Notes: generated from the letters alone by a model not told the origin. 64,000 nt of DNA from Gracilaria domingensis (GCA_022539475.1 VCMS01000083.1:1-64000), one strand, 5' to 3'; positions 30,722-40,586 are shown, counted from the first letter of the stretch. A program made the numbers and translations.

Positions 30722-30731
30722 TCAGTTTTTC
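30722..30731 (-). promoter_or_regulatory. Putative -1 frameshift site at E2 gag/pol junction
   Basis: The minus strand reads CAG AAA AAC TGA, with heptamer G AAA AAC followed by the gag stop, and pol is open in the -1 frame from this point. Downstream are hairpin candidates (CTTCGG pairing with CCGAAG over about 45 nt, and an inner CCCC...GGGG). E1 has the same junction at 7911-7922. Confidence 0.55.
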
Positions 30732-32860
30732 TGAACGGGGCTCACCGAATTCGGTGCGTGAACTCCGTTCGGGGGGCCTAACTGAACCCCATGCGTGGGT
30801 ACTTCGCCTTGAACCTGGTTCGAAGGTGCCTGTGCCGGAACGGAGGGCTGAGCATAGACCGGAACCGGTAATCCCAGTTCAGCTCTGGCCTTATCATATT
30901 CCTTTCGTGGAACAGATTCCTTTTCCTCGGGCGTGAGGGCGTCGTAATACGCAATAATTTTCGGCCTGTGCGACGGCGGAAATACGCACTGCGTCGATAC
31001 GTGACCTGGAAGGTAGCACTGGTAACATATGACCGAGGCCGGTTTGTCGCGAGGGCGATTGTCCACTCGACGTTGTGGTGCTGTGTCCTTCCACCCTGGA
31101 CGGTTCAGACGCGACGAATTGTTAGCGTAAGGCAGCGGGGCTGCAGGCACCCGGACACCTTGGGCATACAATGCGGGGTCTTCTTCCGTGCTCGGAATCG
31201 AGGTTGACGGCAGGTCCGTAGATCCGTAAGAATCGGGGTTACTTCCGATGAAGTGGACGTTATCAGCATCACCGACAGCGGTTTCACGTCGCAAAACCGA
31301 CATCGATGGTGACGAACTCTCCGCGAGTAGCGCTTTCGAGCGGCGCTGCCCCGGGTTGCGGGCTCGATACGTCTCTCCTTCCGCCTGGGCGTAATTAACC
31401 AACTCTAGGTACGTCATTCGGCGTTTTTCCTCGCGTCGGCGAGCGACCAACGACCGAATGGTGGGGTCCAAACCATCAACAAACATGGTACACCGCTCCT
31501 GTGCGGAATACACATTACCACATCGGTGAAACGCTTTGTTCAACCGCGTTGAATAAACCGTTTCAGATTCCCCACTCTTCTGTCTAGTGTCGCGAACAGC
31601 AAGAGTAGCGCTGTAAATCGCGTTGGAAGTCGCGTACGACCTGAGAAGGTAGTTCACGGCTTCCGGCCAACACGTGACTCCTCCTTCCGAGGCTCTCGAG
31701 GTTCCTCGAACTGAGTTGTACTGATCTTCCGCAGTCCCTGTTAGGAAGTACGGCAGTGCCACATATGCCTGTGCTTCACTCATACCGAGTATATCGGCCT
31801 CCTGGACGAACCTGGCAAGGAAATCCAAGATAAGGATAGGATCTGTCCCCGAGAACTTCCTTGTTTCAAGGGTAACATTCAACCTTCGAATGTAGTCCTT
31901 CACCTTACCGGTTCCTCGCGAGGAGCGATTCGAAGTAACATCCTCCAACCGATAATAGCGGTACGACAACAGCTTTGTGTAGAGCGGATCCGTCGGCTTT
32001 AACTCTTTGAGTCCCAAGTGGCGCCGTCCTTTCACGCGTGATCTCATCACTGCCTGAGTAGACTGCGTCGCTTTCGACCGTGTCGAACGTGACCTATGAC
32101 GGTTGTCATCACTATCAGATGAATCTGACGAACTGTCTTCAGTCATGCCGCTCGAGTCAGAGCGCGATGAATCCGAATCATAGTGAACTCGTTTTGGGTG
32201 TCGACGTTTCTGCTTCACCGAACGATGGTCTTCATCCGCAGATGGATTTCCTTGAGGAACCTGTGCGTCCACAGCTTCATCCATACGGATTGTATCCTCC
32301 AGCGTTTCCAAGCGCGAACGAATTCGACCGATATCGGTGCGCATTTCCTCGACAAATGCCCGGTACTCCGTGACGAAGACGTCTGAGGTACCCAGATTTT
32401 CCATAATGGAATTCACGTCCCTTCTCAGAAGACGTAAGTCTCCTGAGACATCCCTCACCTGGGCATTATCAACCTGCGTCCTCAACGAGGTAACATCCTG
32501 TAGGAGTTCCACGTGAGCAGCGTGATTAATATCCAAGCGGGATTCCAACCTAGCCAACTCGGCTACGGTAGCAGCGTTAGGGTTAACCATGGATGGTGTC
32601 TCAACGACGGGTTGAGCAGAACCCACGTTTTCCTTAGGTGCTTCCGTAACTGAGCGCGTTCTCCGGGGGCGGGGTACGACCTCAAGAGGTTGCGCCTCAT
32701 CTGGGATAGACCGGGACGTCGGTGCAACGGGTGGAACCGCAGCTGACGACCGCGCTGAACCAGCTCGAGAACCTCGAGGCGGTTGCGGCATACTGGAAAC
32801 CAGTAAGCAATCTGATCCAGATGATCCAGTTAAACTCGTACACGAGTCCCCAAAGAACAA
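30722..32860 (-). CDS. E2 Gag polyprotein
   Basis: The frame encodes 712 residues. An internal ATG at 32791 (MPQPPRGSRAGS) may be the true start, since the first 23 residues have no counterpart in E1. It has a Pro/Ser/Arg-rich N-terminus, a coiled-coil-like region (about 100-190), an acidic Ser/Asp run and a basic GRRHLGLKELKPTDPLY block. The capsid-like region comes next (about 300-500: FSGTDPILILDFLARF, SEAQAYVALPYFLTG, STRLNKAFHRCGN). One CX2CX4HX4C knuckle (CYQCYLPGHVSTQC) lies near residue 610. Gag forms the particle and binds the element RNA. Confidence 0.88.
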   Translation of the reverse strand: MFFGDSCTSLTGSSGSDCLLVSSMPQPPRGSRAGSARSSAAVPPVAPTSRSIPDEAQPLEVVPRPRRTRSVTEAPKENVGSAQPVVETPSMVNPNAATVAELARLESRLDINHAAHVELLQDVTSLRTQVDNAQVRDVSGDLRLLRRDVNSIMENLGTSDVFVTEYRAFVEEMRTDIGRIRSRLETLEDTIRMDEAVDAQVPQGNPSADEDHRSVKQKRRHPKRVHYDSDSSRSDSSGMTEDSSSDSSDSDDNRHRSRSTRSKATQSTQAVMRSRVKGRRHLGLKELKPTDPLYTKLLSYRYYRLEDVTSNRSSRGTGKVKDYIRRLNVTLETRKFSGTDPILILDFLARFVQEADILGMSEAQAYVALPYFLTGTAEDQYNSVRGTSRASEGGVTCWPEAVNYLLRSYATSNAIYSATLAVRDTRQKSGESETVYSTRLNKAFHRCGNVYSAQERCTMFVDGLDPTIRSLVARRREEKRRMTYLELVNYAQAEGETYRARNPGQRRSKALLAESSSPSMSVLRRETAVGDADNVHFIGSNPDSYGSTDLPSTSIPSTEEDPALYAQGVRVPAAPLPYANNSSRLNRPGWKDTAPQRRVDNRPRDKPASVICYQCYLPGHVSTQCVFPPSHRPKIIAYYDALTPEEKESVPRKEYDKARAELGLPVPVYAQPSVPAQAPSNQVQGEVPTHGVQLGPPNGVHAPNSVSPVQKN

Positions 32861-33014
32861 GAAAACTCAATAAACCTTCTCGGTAAACCACCACGTCAGC
32901 GGTTCACGTTCAAAAGTTGTCAACCTCCAAAACTCTAAAGAGTCCCCTGATCGTTGTCAGAAAACGGTGATCCGTCAACAATCAAGTCAATTCCACGACA
33001 GTGACCTAAAACGG

Positions 33015-33033
33015 TTCTAAGTCGGGAGACCAC
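33015..33033 (-). promoter_or_regulatory. Primer-binding-site candidate of E2
   Basis: The plus strand reads gttctaagtcgggagacca, three bases before the LTR start. On the minus strand the run opens TGGTCTCCCGACTTAG. The core gtcgggagacca is shared with E1 while the surrounding leader differs, which supports a functional constraint. Confidence 0.5.
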
Positions 33034-33035
33034 TT

Positions 33036-34009
33036 TGTGGGGCAAACTCGGAAGAGTGAAACCCACCAGACTGTCCGAAGGTCCGCTCTCGTGAGAGATG
33101 GCAGACCAGTGACAGAGCCCTCTGTACCACCGTAACTCGGTTGTAAGGCCGAAGTGGCAACTGGCTATACCTACAGAGGTGATAGGCCACGTGGTGAGGA
33201 AACGATGAGAAACTCCAGAGATGGGGTGGTATCGGCAACGATGAAGCACGACCAACGACAGGTGTAGTCCCGAGAGGGAAAGCAACAGAAAACAACAACC
33301 AAACAACACCCACACGCGACGGGTAGGGCCTCCTCGGCACTGTGCCCGGAGCGGGGCGAGATCCTCCAACGGTAATGCACGGGTTTCCGTAAACACGGCA
33401 AAACTCTATACAGAGTCGGATCACTTCGTAATCTAGTCCTATACCTCCTCGGTACGCCTCTCAGGTCCCGACATCAACGACAGATGTTCCTCAAAGGTAC
33501 CGAGAGGGTAGGACCACCGTAACCAGACGTGGCTATACTCGCGAGAGTGATAACCCACGTAGGCGGTTGGCGCCAGAGCCTCAATCGTGTAGAGTCCACT
33601 CGGGAGAGCGCTACTCGACAAAGAGTTCACTTAGAAGTGCTCGGGTTGACTTTACAAAGGTGCTCGCGACGACGAGGTCGAGCTCACCTAAGTAGGTCTA
33701 AACTAACTATGTACACGTGGTGCACACCCGCAGGGGTCCGTACACGTGGCTAGCCCAGTGTCAGGCACCTCAGGTGCACTACCTATTGTCCCGTAATATG
33801 CACACACACGGTGGTGTAGTACACGCGTCCACTTAGCGGTATTGGCCAGCAATGGCAACCCTGATTACAGGTAACTGTGGGAAAGCCATTCCAAAAGTAA
33901 CCGCCAAAATTGGGTCCAACTCATAACTCTTCGAGTGCATCCTCGTATCACTCCCCTGAGTATATGAGACGCATCATCCTGATAACCACGCAAAATGCGT
34001 TGCTCTACA
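33036..34009 (-). repeat. E2 right (5') LTR, 974 bp
   Basis: It has the same length and ends as 22055-23028 and is followed directly by the second acagc target copy. As the 5' LTR in the gag-pol sense it should carry the sense promoter. I see no strong TATA box in it. Confidence 0.95.
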
Positions 34010-34014
34010 ACAGC
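34010..34014. repeat. Target site duplication of E2, right copy
   Basis: The bases acagc repeat the five bases before the left LTR (22050-22054). Confidence 0.9.
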
Positions 34015-35640
34015 ATCTATCACTGTGAAGAACGGCAGTCGAACCGCTACCCTGGTGGCTGAGATCATGCAAATGCCGGAGAGCCGCGACATGATTATCG
34101 GACTTCCTCACTTCCCCACATTCGGCTATTCCATCGAGGGAGTACCTCAAGGGCCGTCTTTATCGGGCGTGGGTGGCGAACAGGACCAACAACCGCCACA
34201 CGGAGAACATTCCGATGAACCCCGCCATACACCCTGCCACATATCCGATAACGTTGCCCTTGCACTAGCTGAGAATCAGAATATACCACTCTCTGCTCGA
34301 TGCACACACCCGATGGCAGTGTTACGAGTGAAGCCCACCAGGTCATCCCCACTGTGGTCGCGGGTCAACTTTGTATCCAGGAAGGACCATGAGAAAGTCG
34401 GGGCCGAAATCTCTCGCTGGCTATCTGCAAAGGTCATAGAGCCGGCCCCAGACGACTGTGACAACTGCTTCCCTATACTCAGCGTCCCAAAGAAGGACGG
34501 GGAAGGAAACCGTGTTGACGTTCGACCCTGCATCGACTTGAGGCGCCTCAACGCCTACCTTCCGGATTCAGATTACCCGCTGCCTCGTGTACAAGATATC
34601 CTTGACGCAGTTGGCTCCGTCCGAGGACCAGAAGCTGTGTTCACCACTCTAGACATACGCGACGGGTATTTCCGGTTCCCGATACCCGAGGAGGATCGTA
34701 ACAAGGTTGCTTTTCGCTGGGACAATGTGCATTATCGCATGTGCGCCGCCCCGTTTGGCATTAAAACAATGTCGGCGAAGTTTCAGCAGCTAATGGGAAG
34801 GTCCTCGGAGATCTACCCTTCGTCGCAGTCTACATAGACGATATCATCATTTACTCCAGCTCTATGGCCGAACACATAGATCACGTCAAAGCCGTAATAG
34901 ACCGTCTAACGAACTGGAACATACCAATCCGAGCCGACAAATGTCGCTGGGGTCAGAGAAAAGTTCATCTACTTGGGTTCGTCGTCACTGGAGAAGGTAT
35001 CTGCAAAGACCCAGCCAAAGTGAAGGCAATTTCGGAGTGGGAACGCCCAGAAACCAAGAAACAGCTATTGAGTTTTCTCGGAGCCGCCAATTATTATCGT
35101 CAATTCATCCCCCGATTTTCGCACATATCGAAGCCACTCGACGTGGCAAGGAAGGGCAAGGGCCAACTCATTTGGACTGAGGACATGGACGAAGCTTTCA
35201 ACACCCTCCGGGCGCTGATGGCAGAGAAACTTACTCTGGCCTATCCCAAGGACGACGAGGAATTTATTGTGGGGACTGACGCTTCAGATCACGGCCTGGG
35301 TGCATGGATTGGACAACGTTCCGAAGACGGCAGCGTCAGAATCATCTCATTTGCCTCCCGGTCCCTGAATAAGTCCGAACGAAACTATGGTGCAACCAAG
35401 AAGGAACTCCTCGCCGTCGTCTGGGCTCTGGGAAAATTTCGCTGTTACCTCCTGAGACGACAGTTTGTGCTGTACACCGACCACCGAGCGTTGACGTTTC
35501 TTCACACACAGAAGGCTCTGAACCAGATGGTTACTCGATGGTATGACGTCATTGCGGAGTTCACATTTCGTGTCGTCCACCTCCCTGGCCCACTGAACTT
35601 TCTCGCTGACGCCCTCAGCCGCCAGATGCACAGTGTCACC
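34015..35640 (+). pseudogene. E3 pol: rest of protease, RT and RNase H (fossil)
   Basis: Sequence continues from the part cut at 22054: the protease end (MIIGLPHF), RT with PCIDLRRLNAYLPDSDYPLPRVQDILD, TTLDIRDGYFRFPI, APFGIKT and a YIDDIIIYSS block near 34830-34856, then a connection region GAANYYRQFIPRFSHISKPL. RNase H has GTDASDHGLGAWIG, YGATKKELLAVVWAL, YTDHRALTFLH and FLADALSRQ. The integrase that should follow is not seen before the sequence changes to the E3 end stub at 35645. The copy looks broken. Confidence 0.85.
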
Positions 35641-35642
35641 TT

Positions 35643-35660
35643 ACTGTCAGTCACACGACA
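35643..35660. repeat. 18-bp match to the left end of E3
   Basis: The bases actgtcagtcacacgaca are identical to 20134-20151, the left end of E3. Sequence on either side differs. It marks the stub of the right LTR and the abrupt junction with E4. Confidence 0.7.
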
Positions 35661-37960
35661 TCGAGGTTGCAGGGGTCGAAACGAATTCCATCGGCTGATA
35701 TTATTCGCCCACAGAACGTAACCTCTTTCGCGAAGAACGTAGACTTCGCAGGGTTTACTTTGAACCCCACCTCCTTGACAACTGACAGAAACGCTCTAAT
35801 GTGTCGCAGGAGTTGTTGCTCTGTTCGCGCGGGCATCAAAAAGTCATCGACTCAGTACATCATTCGCTGTACCTTCCCCTCAAACTTCTCGCTCGTAACA
35901 TTTTGGAAGTGGTTACCTGAGTCAGTCCGTCGTTGCAGACTTCTGGTTGGCGAAAAAATGCCGTCTGGTGTTTGTATCGACCTGACTTCCTGTGACTGAG
36001 CGTCGAGAGGGATCTGCCAATATCCGTGGGTGAAGTCAACATTGGCGAAACAGGTGCTACCGCTACAGTCTTGGAGGAGAGAGTCGAGGTGCGTCATCGA
36101 GGATTGGTGTGGGTCCGCTCGCGCGTTTGTGCCACGGAGGTCTACAGTAAACCGCAACTTCTCTGTTCCTGGCTTCGGGACTGCGAGTGCGGGCCATGCC
36201 CATCTAGCGTCAGGGTTTTTGTACACCGCACCTATTTTCTCAAGTTCTTGGATGTTGTGCTTGATAAAAACTCTCTGGTTTGGCGTGTATCGGAGGGGGG
36301 CTGAGCGAAAAGGTTTGACATTTGGTTTCACTTTCATTGAAAGCGGTCTCACGTTGGCGGGTTTTTGTGAGCCGATCTTGATTCCGAAACATTCACGATT
36401 CTCTTCCAGGATCGTTCGTAGCTGCCTAAGTCCAGCTTCCGACATTCCGTTCCTTCGGCGGTCTTCACTGCAATGTTCATAGCTTCTGTGATGGGTTCAG
36501 GCGTGTCATTCCAGAAGCCGGCTTGTAAGCCCTACAGTAGTTCTATCGGGTCGTCATCGACTGCCTGATAGCTTATACCTTTGAACGATAGCGTTGAAAG
36601 GCTTCCGTTCTGTCTCATCACTTCTTCTTCAGACTTGACGTTGATCTTGTGTCCTACTTCCTTCAAATGCTCGTTGAAGTCGAAGCCTATGGCCTTGAGT
36701 AGGGGTCTTCCGAGCAAAACCTCGGCCATGTCCTCGTCAGCGACGAGGAAATGTACGTCTGATATACGCACCGGCAGTTCCGTGTTCGATAAGAAGATCG
36801 TCAGTGAGAGCTTAGTTCTCCTCGATGCGGTAGATGGCCCGCTGGGTCCTCTTCCTGTGAGGGCTGGATCTAATATCACTGGAGTCTCTAACTGCTTGCA
36901 GGTTATTTCGGGATGCTCCTCCCGGATGGCTTCAAACACTGTTGAGGATATTGTGGAGAAATCCTCTCCCGAATCACCTAAAGCAACTTCTTCTAAGTCA
37001 TTCAGAATCACTGCGTACCGTCCGTTTTCTTCGTCGGGCTCTGCCTTTAACGGTAGCCATACCGATGCGATCTTCGCCTTGTTCTTCTTCTCCGCGGAAT
37101 GTGTGTCCAATAATTCTTTGCGTTTCGCCTTTGAGGTAACGGGGCATTTACGGATAGGGTGAACATCCTTGCAGTACTCTTCATTCAGACACGGCTTTGT
37201 CCATTCTTCCGGACGGTCGTTTGTCTCCTCCTTTTTAGGCGCTGCTCTTTGTCTAAGTCTTTCATGCACTGGTCAGTTTCCTCTTGCTGCCTTCGGAGGA
37301 GGCTCTGTGCTGCTAGTCCTCTGCAACTGGCGTTTGTGCGACTTGTCCTGCCTTCGCTTCAATTTTGAGGACGCTGCTTGAACTGCATAGACTTGGTTAG
37401 CAAGTGTAGCTAGAGTGTTTGCGTACAATATGAGATTGCCTTTCTGCTCGGCAGTCCACATTCCAATCTGGTCTTTAACGAGTTGCTTTAGCTCCGGAGG
37501 TCCCAGCTTCGGGTCAGTTTGAAAATGAGTTGCTCACACCGGTCATTCTCCGTGATAACCTCAGATGCGTTATTCTTGTCTAGTGCTGTGATTATATCGA
37601 GCACAACCTGTTCGGCTGCTCCAGACGGGTCTCGCGTTGAAGGGCAATACTTGACTCCAGATAGGCCTTCGTCCACTCTTTCATTAAGATCTCGCTGTGA
37701 ATGAGCGAGTCGGGAATCGAACAAATGCTTCACCGCTTCGTCAGTTGCTTCTTCGGCCTTGCTGGCTCCGCTGATCCGTCCTAAGATGCAGAGGCTGTGC
37801 AAAAGTTCAGGCTTAATGAACTGTCTAATAGAAGCGGATTTGATTCTCTGGTTAGCTGCTCTTCCAGAGCTCACGTGTGTGACTTGCTCCACGTAGGCCG
37901 AATACTAGGTTTCGAATTTGATGAGGTCGGGCTGAGTTGCTTTTTCCAGCGTTGGGGCTG
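35661..37960 (-). mobile_element. E4: Gypsy-type fragment (gag, protease, RT)
   Basis: On the minus strand a Gag-like region (about 37488-37960) is followed by a Cys/His cluster (CLNEEYCKDVHPIRKCP, near 37160), a protease with LGDSGEDFSTIS (near 36960) and an MAEVLLGRPLL flap region. RT follows with ARWAWPALAVPKPG, VDLRGTNARADPHQ and FANVDFTHGYWQIPL, and a thumb-side piece at 35661-35839 (GFKVNPAKSTFFAKEVTFCGRIIS). RNase H and integrase are missing because the copy ends at the E3 junction. It has several breaks. It belongs to the family of E5a/E5b. No LTR was recognised. Confidence 0.8.
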
Positions 37961-38214
37961 GGATAGTCTTCATATCCGTACATTTTATGTTTTCCATTGT
38001 AATATTTCTTTGCTTCCTCTAGATTGCCACCAGGGCAATTCGTCTGTTGAAACGTAATCTCAGTTGCGTAATAGGCGTACTTGAATCTGTGAAAAAATTT
38101 ATTTTCGCATACCAGACGCGACAGAGGCCCCTCCTTTTAAACTCCTTCAGAACTGACATATCATAAGCGTGTAGAGACAGCATGTTAATAAATTTTGTCA
38201 TCATTCATTCGAAT
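37961..38214. other. Flank between E4 and a Harbinger piece
   Basis: No gene is seen. The right end of E4 (its 5' side) is not sharply defined within this stretch. Confidence 0.4.
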
Positions 38215-38520
38215 GCAGGAGTTTTAAAGTTGAAAAGGCTAGCCAAAAAATCCCATTGACCCCATGTTTCGGAACAGCTAGGCACATAAAAATAGTATCT
38301 TCACGAATGGTTTTAAATTTGGTTCCCTGGCCAGTGTTCTAATTTTCGGAAAGAAAAATTTCAAAAATATTCCACAATCGCTGGAACTCTTGGGCTGAAA
38401 AATTGGTCATTTGCATACCGGATTCCGAACCATCGGTATTGTAGAATACGTCGAATAGGGGAGCCATGGGGTCGTTTCCTTCATTAGAAATGTCGTCATC
38501 AGTTAGTTTTGCGGGCTTTT
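38215..38520 (-). pseudogene. Decayed third Harbinger-type transposase fragment
   Basis: The minus-strand translation reads APLFDVFYNTDGSESGMQMTNFS and then FQRLWNIFEIF, which aligns with RPLFDYFYEVKGNQAIMKMTKMTNFS and LFELYNRSENF of copy A (16600-16700). After an in-frame TAG near 38340 the frame continues KFKTIREDTIFMCLAVPKHGVNGIFWLA, the helix-turn-helix-like segment that precedes the nuclease core in this family. Only the N-terminal third is present. Identity to copies A and B is low, so it is an older or separate lineage. Confidence 0.55.
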
Positions 38521-39115
38521 TGAATTGCTAGCGAACATTATATGCGGCATCTGCCAACAGTTCTAATGCAGTTAACGCGATTTGGGTCATTACTGCTCCC
38601 ATTGTAAAACGAAGTTACAAGGGTGATGATCTGCGGCACAAAACGATGGGCAAGCGTCTGATAGGATGAATGTCTGTTTCGCTTTGTCGTTGAACTACTG
38701 CTTTTACCTTCAACACTGAGTATCTGCGTTGGTCGCTTTTCTCCACTCATTGACGCAGTCAATTTTTTTTGACCATGTCAATGCGGAAGGTACTGACCTT
38801 CAATGAAGATCACGAATCTACTTACTTTGAACTGCATATCTACCGTAAGATAGTGTCAGTCTTTGAACAGATCGAGCTTTTTACAGTACGACTAACGTGT
38901 TGCTTTGGTTCTTGACAACTGCGAAAGAGATCTATTGCAACTTCTAAGGACAGAACAGTACTGGATCCATCTCTGATGAACCTTCAGGTGTGAAACTAAC
39001 AATGGTGTTGTGGCCACATCGAGCCGAGCACAGTACTGCAGTTGTTAGTAGCGCTCACCATGCATCCCATGAGCTCAAAAGAGCCATAGGTTTGGATTTA
39101 GGTGGCTTCATCGGC
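38521..39115. other. Gene-free stretch
   Basis: Nothing recognised on either strand. A 62-residue frame at 38990-39178 has no notable feature and runs into a repeat. Confidence 0.5.
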
Positions 39116-39120
39116 ATGTT

Positions 39121-39236
39121 CTGGCGGGAGGACATAGGAGTGTACATCCACCAGGGCTCTCAAGATGTGCAAAACTGACTTACACCACGGGAAATGTAAC
39201 GGCTAGATCCACCCGGATGGATTTAGCCGTTATTGC
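39121..39236. repeat. Palindromic repeat, copy 1
   Basis: About 115 bp match 40289-40402 in the same orientation (shared phrases gacataggagtgtacatccac, caagatgtgc, tgacttacac and tagccgttat). The right part is an imperfect inverted repeat with outer arms AACGGCTA and TAGCCGTT (about 39198-39232). Confidence 0.8.
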
Positions 39237-40288
39237 AAAGCTCCTATTGGCGTGGGCACTGGCTAATCAGCTCAAAATGTAAAACCAGTTTTATCGAAAA
39301 TAGAATAAATACTAGCACTAACAGTAGTTCTGGTAATCTTTCTAGGTTCTTGTTACACTGACGAAAATTGCGTGCTTATATATAGAATGATCTCTTTTTC
39401 TTCAAAGTATCAGTCATATACTAATAAAATTATTTACATATATGCGCCGTGTCACACGTCGCATTTAACGCCTTTTTGGGAACATGGCTGTGATTGGATG
39501 ACTGCCATGCCAACAAATGGGCTCCTGAAGAAAACAATTTCCTTCCACGCACACATTTGGGAAATGTATCTTAGGTTTTTTGTCAAAAAGAAAGGTTCTG
39601 TACAAGGTAAATGTAGATCGTTCCTCTGGTATTACCTCCAAATATCTAGGTTTCACTACATATAGTGTAAAAACAGCCATAACAAAAACACTGTTCTGTT
39701 TTGTATTGTTTTTGTTTATTACCTTTCTCCAGCTCTATTTGTTAGAGTTCAACATTTAAATTCAAATTTGTGTAAAACTTTTGTTTTGTAATATTTCATG
39801 ATGAGTACGAGAACTTATGTTTTTTTATTCTTAAGTTAAAAATATCTCATTCAAAGCTAAGGGGTCAAAGTATTGATTCTTTATTGGATGAGCCGCTTCG
39901 GACTGAGTACTTTTCAAAAACACTCTATCTATCTTTCAATAATTCTCACCTGTCACCGCCAGACGATCAGGTCTGTCACAGTTTCGAAGTAGCTCCTATA
40001 ACCAACTAAGTCCGTTCCAGGGCACGAAAAATATTTACCTAAATTATATTATATATTAAAGAATTGCTTCATGCTACGTAAAAATATAAAGAAGAGCTAC
40101 ATTCTGTACTCTCACGTAACGAAAGCTTCTTAATATTCAAATTATGTGAAGATTAATATAAAAAAAGAACTTGTTTTGGCTTGATGGAAAGCTTAAAGAA
40201 AAGATTTTTGTATCATAAGATAATTTCCAGAGAAGCTTTGCGTCTTTTACTTCGAGAAGTTTACTTCCCAAAGCGCTAATATTACCCC
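39237..40288. other. AT-rich gene-free stretch
   Basis: I see no supported gene. A 97-residue frame at 39372-39665 on the plus strand has no recognisable motif. Poly-T and poly-A runs are common. Confidence 0.5.
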
Positions 40289-40402
40289 TGGCAGGACGAC
40301 ATAGGAGTGTACATCCACCCGGGCCTTCAAGATGTGCTAAATTGACTTACACCCGAGGTAATGTAGCGGCTAAATCCACCCGGGTGGATTTAGCCGTTAT
40401 AT
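40289..40402. repeat. Palindromic repeat, copy 2, with 30-bp perfect palindrome
   Basis: This copy matches 39121-39236. Its right part (40367-40396) is a perfect 30-bp palindrome built from arms CGGCTAAATCCACCC and its reverse complement with no loop. The phrase attaccc flanks the unit on both sides (near 40280 and 40402). The structure suggests a small non-autonomous element or a replication/termination hairpin. Confidence 0.8.
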
Positions 40403-40463
40403 TACCCTGGGCTGCCTAATTCTGTACCCTGGCACGGCCGCTCCCCCCAATTTAGTACAGAAA

Positions 40464-40586
40464 GGAGCGGCAGTCATTGTAGTTTTTCCGAAAGCAGAAA
40501 CCGTTGGCGTAGAGGATTCAAGAAGAGTAAGAGTTATCGCGCTCCCCACCGAAGCAGAGACTGCTGGTGGGATGGATGCAGTTGGA
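40464..40586 (+). pseudogene. Stray copy of part of the Ser/Thr/Pro-repeat protein gene
   Basis: About 120 bp match 62562-62681 inside the repeat-protein gene at roughly 88-90% by eye. Shared phrases include ggagcggcagtcattgt, aaagcagaaaccgttgg, atcgcgctccccaccgaagc and agagactgctggtg. The match starts and ends abruptly and has no surrounding repeats. It is a non-coding gene fragment, presumably copied by a transposon or repair event. Confidence 0.85.

Larger units (their letters stand above)
22055..34009 (-). mobile_element. E2: chromodomain Ty3/Gypsy element, looks whole, with antisense gene
   Basis: The element is 11,955 bp and flanked by acagc duplications. Its LTRs are both 974 bp and differ at about nine positions by eye (about 1%), so it is young. 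On the minus strand it has gag (30722-32860), pol (26268-30602) and a chromodomain frame (25332-25685). On the plus strand it has an antisense gene (23108-24961) next to the 3' LTR. All four frames are open. It is inserted in the protease region of E3. The size is well above the usual 5-7 kb of chromoviruses, owing to the antisense gene and long spacers. Confidence 0.95.
20135..35660 (+). mobile_element. E3: Ty3/Gypsy element, split by E2 and lacking a visible integrase
   Basis: Plus-strand gag and the first part of the protease (20544-22054) resume at 34015 after the inserted E2, with the rest of the protease, RT and RNase H to about 35640. E2 with its 5-bp target duplication fills 22050-34014 exactly, so the host element is older than E2. 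Its left end TGTCAGTCACACGACA (20135-20150) recurs at 35645-35660 immediately before unrelated minus-strand sequence of E4, so only a stub of the right LTR remains. No integrase is seen between RNase H and this stub. The element is broken in a few places. Confidence 0.8.

Noticed and set aside
40277-40285. TAATATTAC, the nonanucleotide of geminivirus-type replication origins
   Set aside because: No stem flanks it and there is no Rep gene nearby. A 9-mer like this is expected by chance about once in a few hundred kb, more often in AT-rich DNA.
40289-40402. Palindromic unit as a Helitron 3' end
   Set aside because: A hairpin near a captured gene fragment suggested a Helitron, but no CTRR terminus follows at the usual 10-12 nt and no TC start or Rep/helicase is seen.
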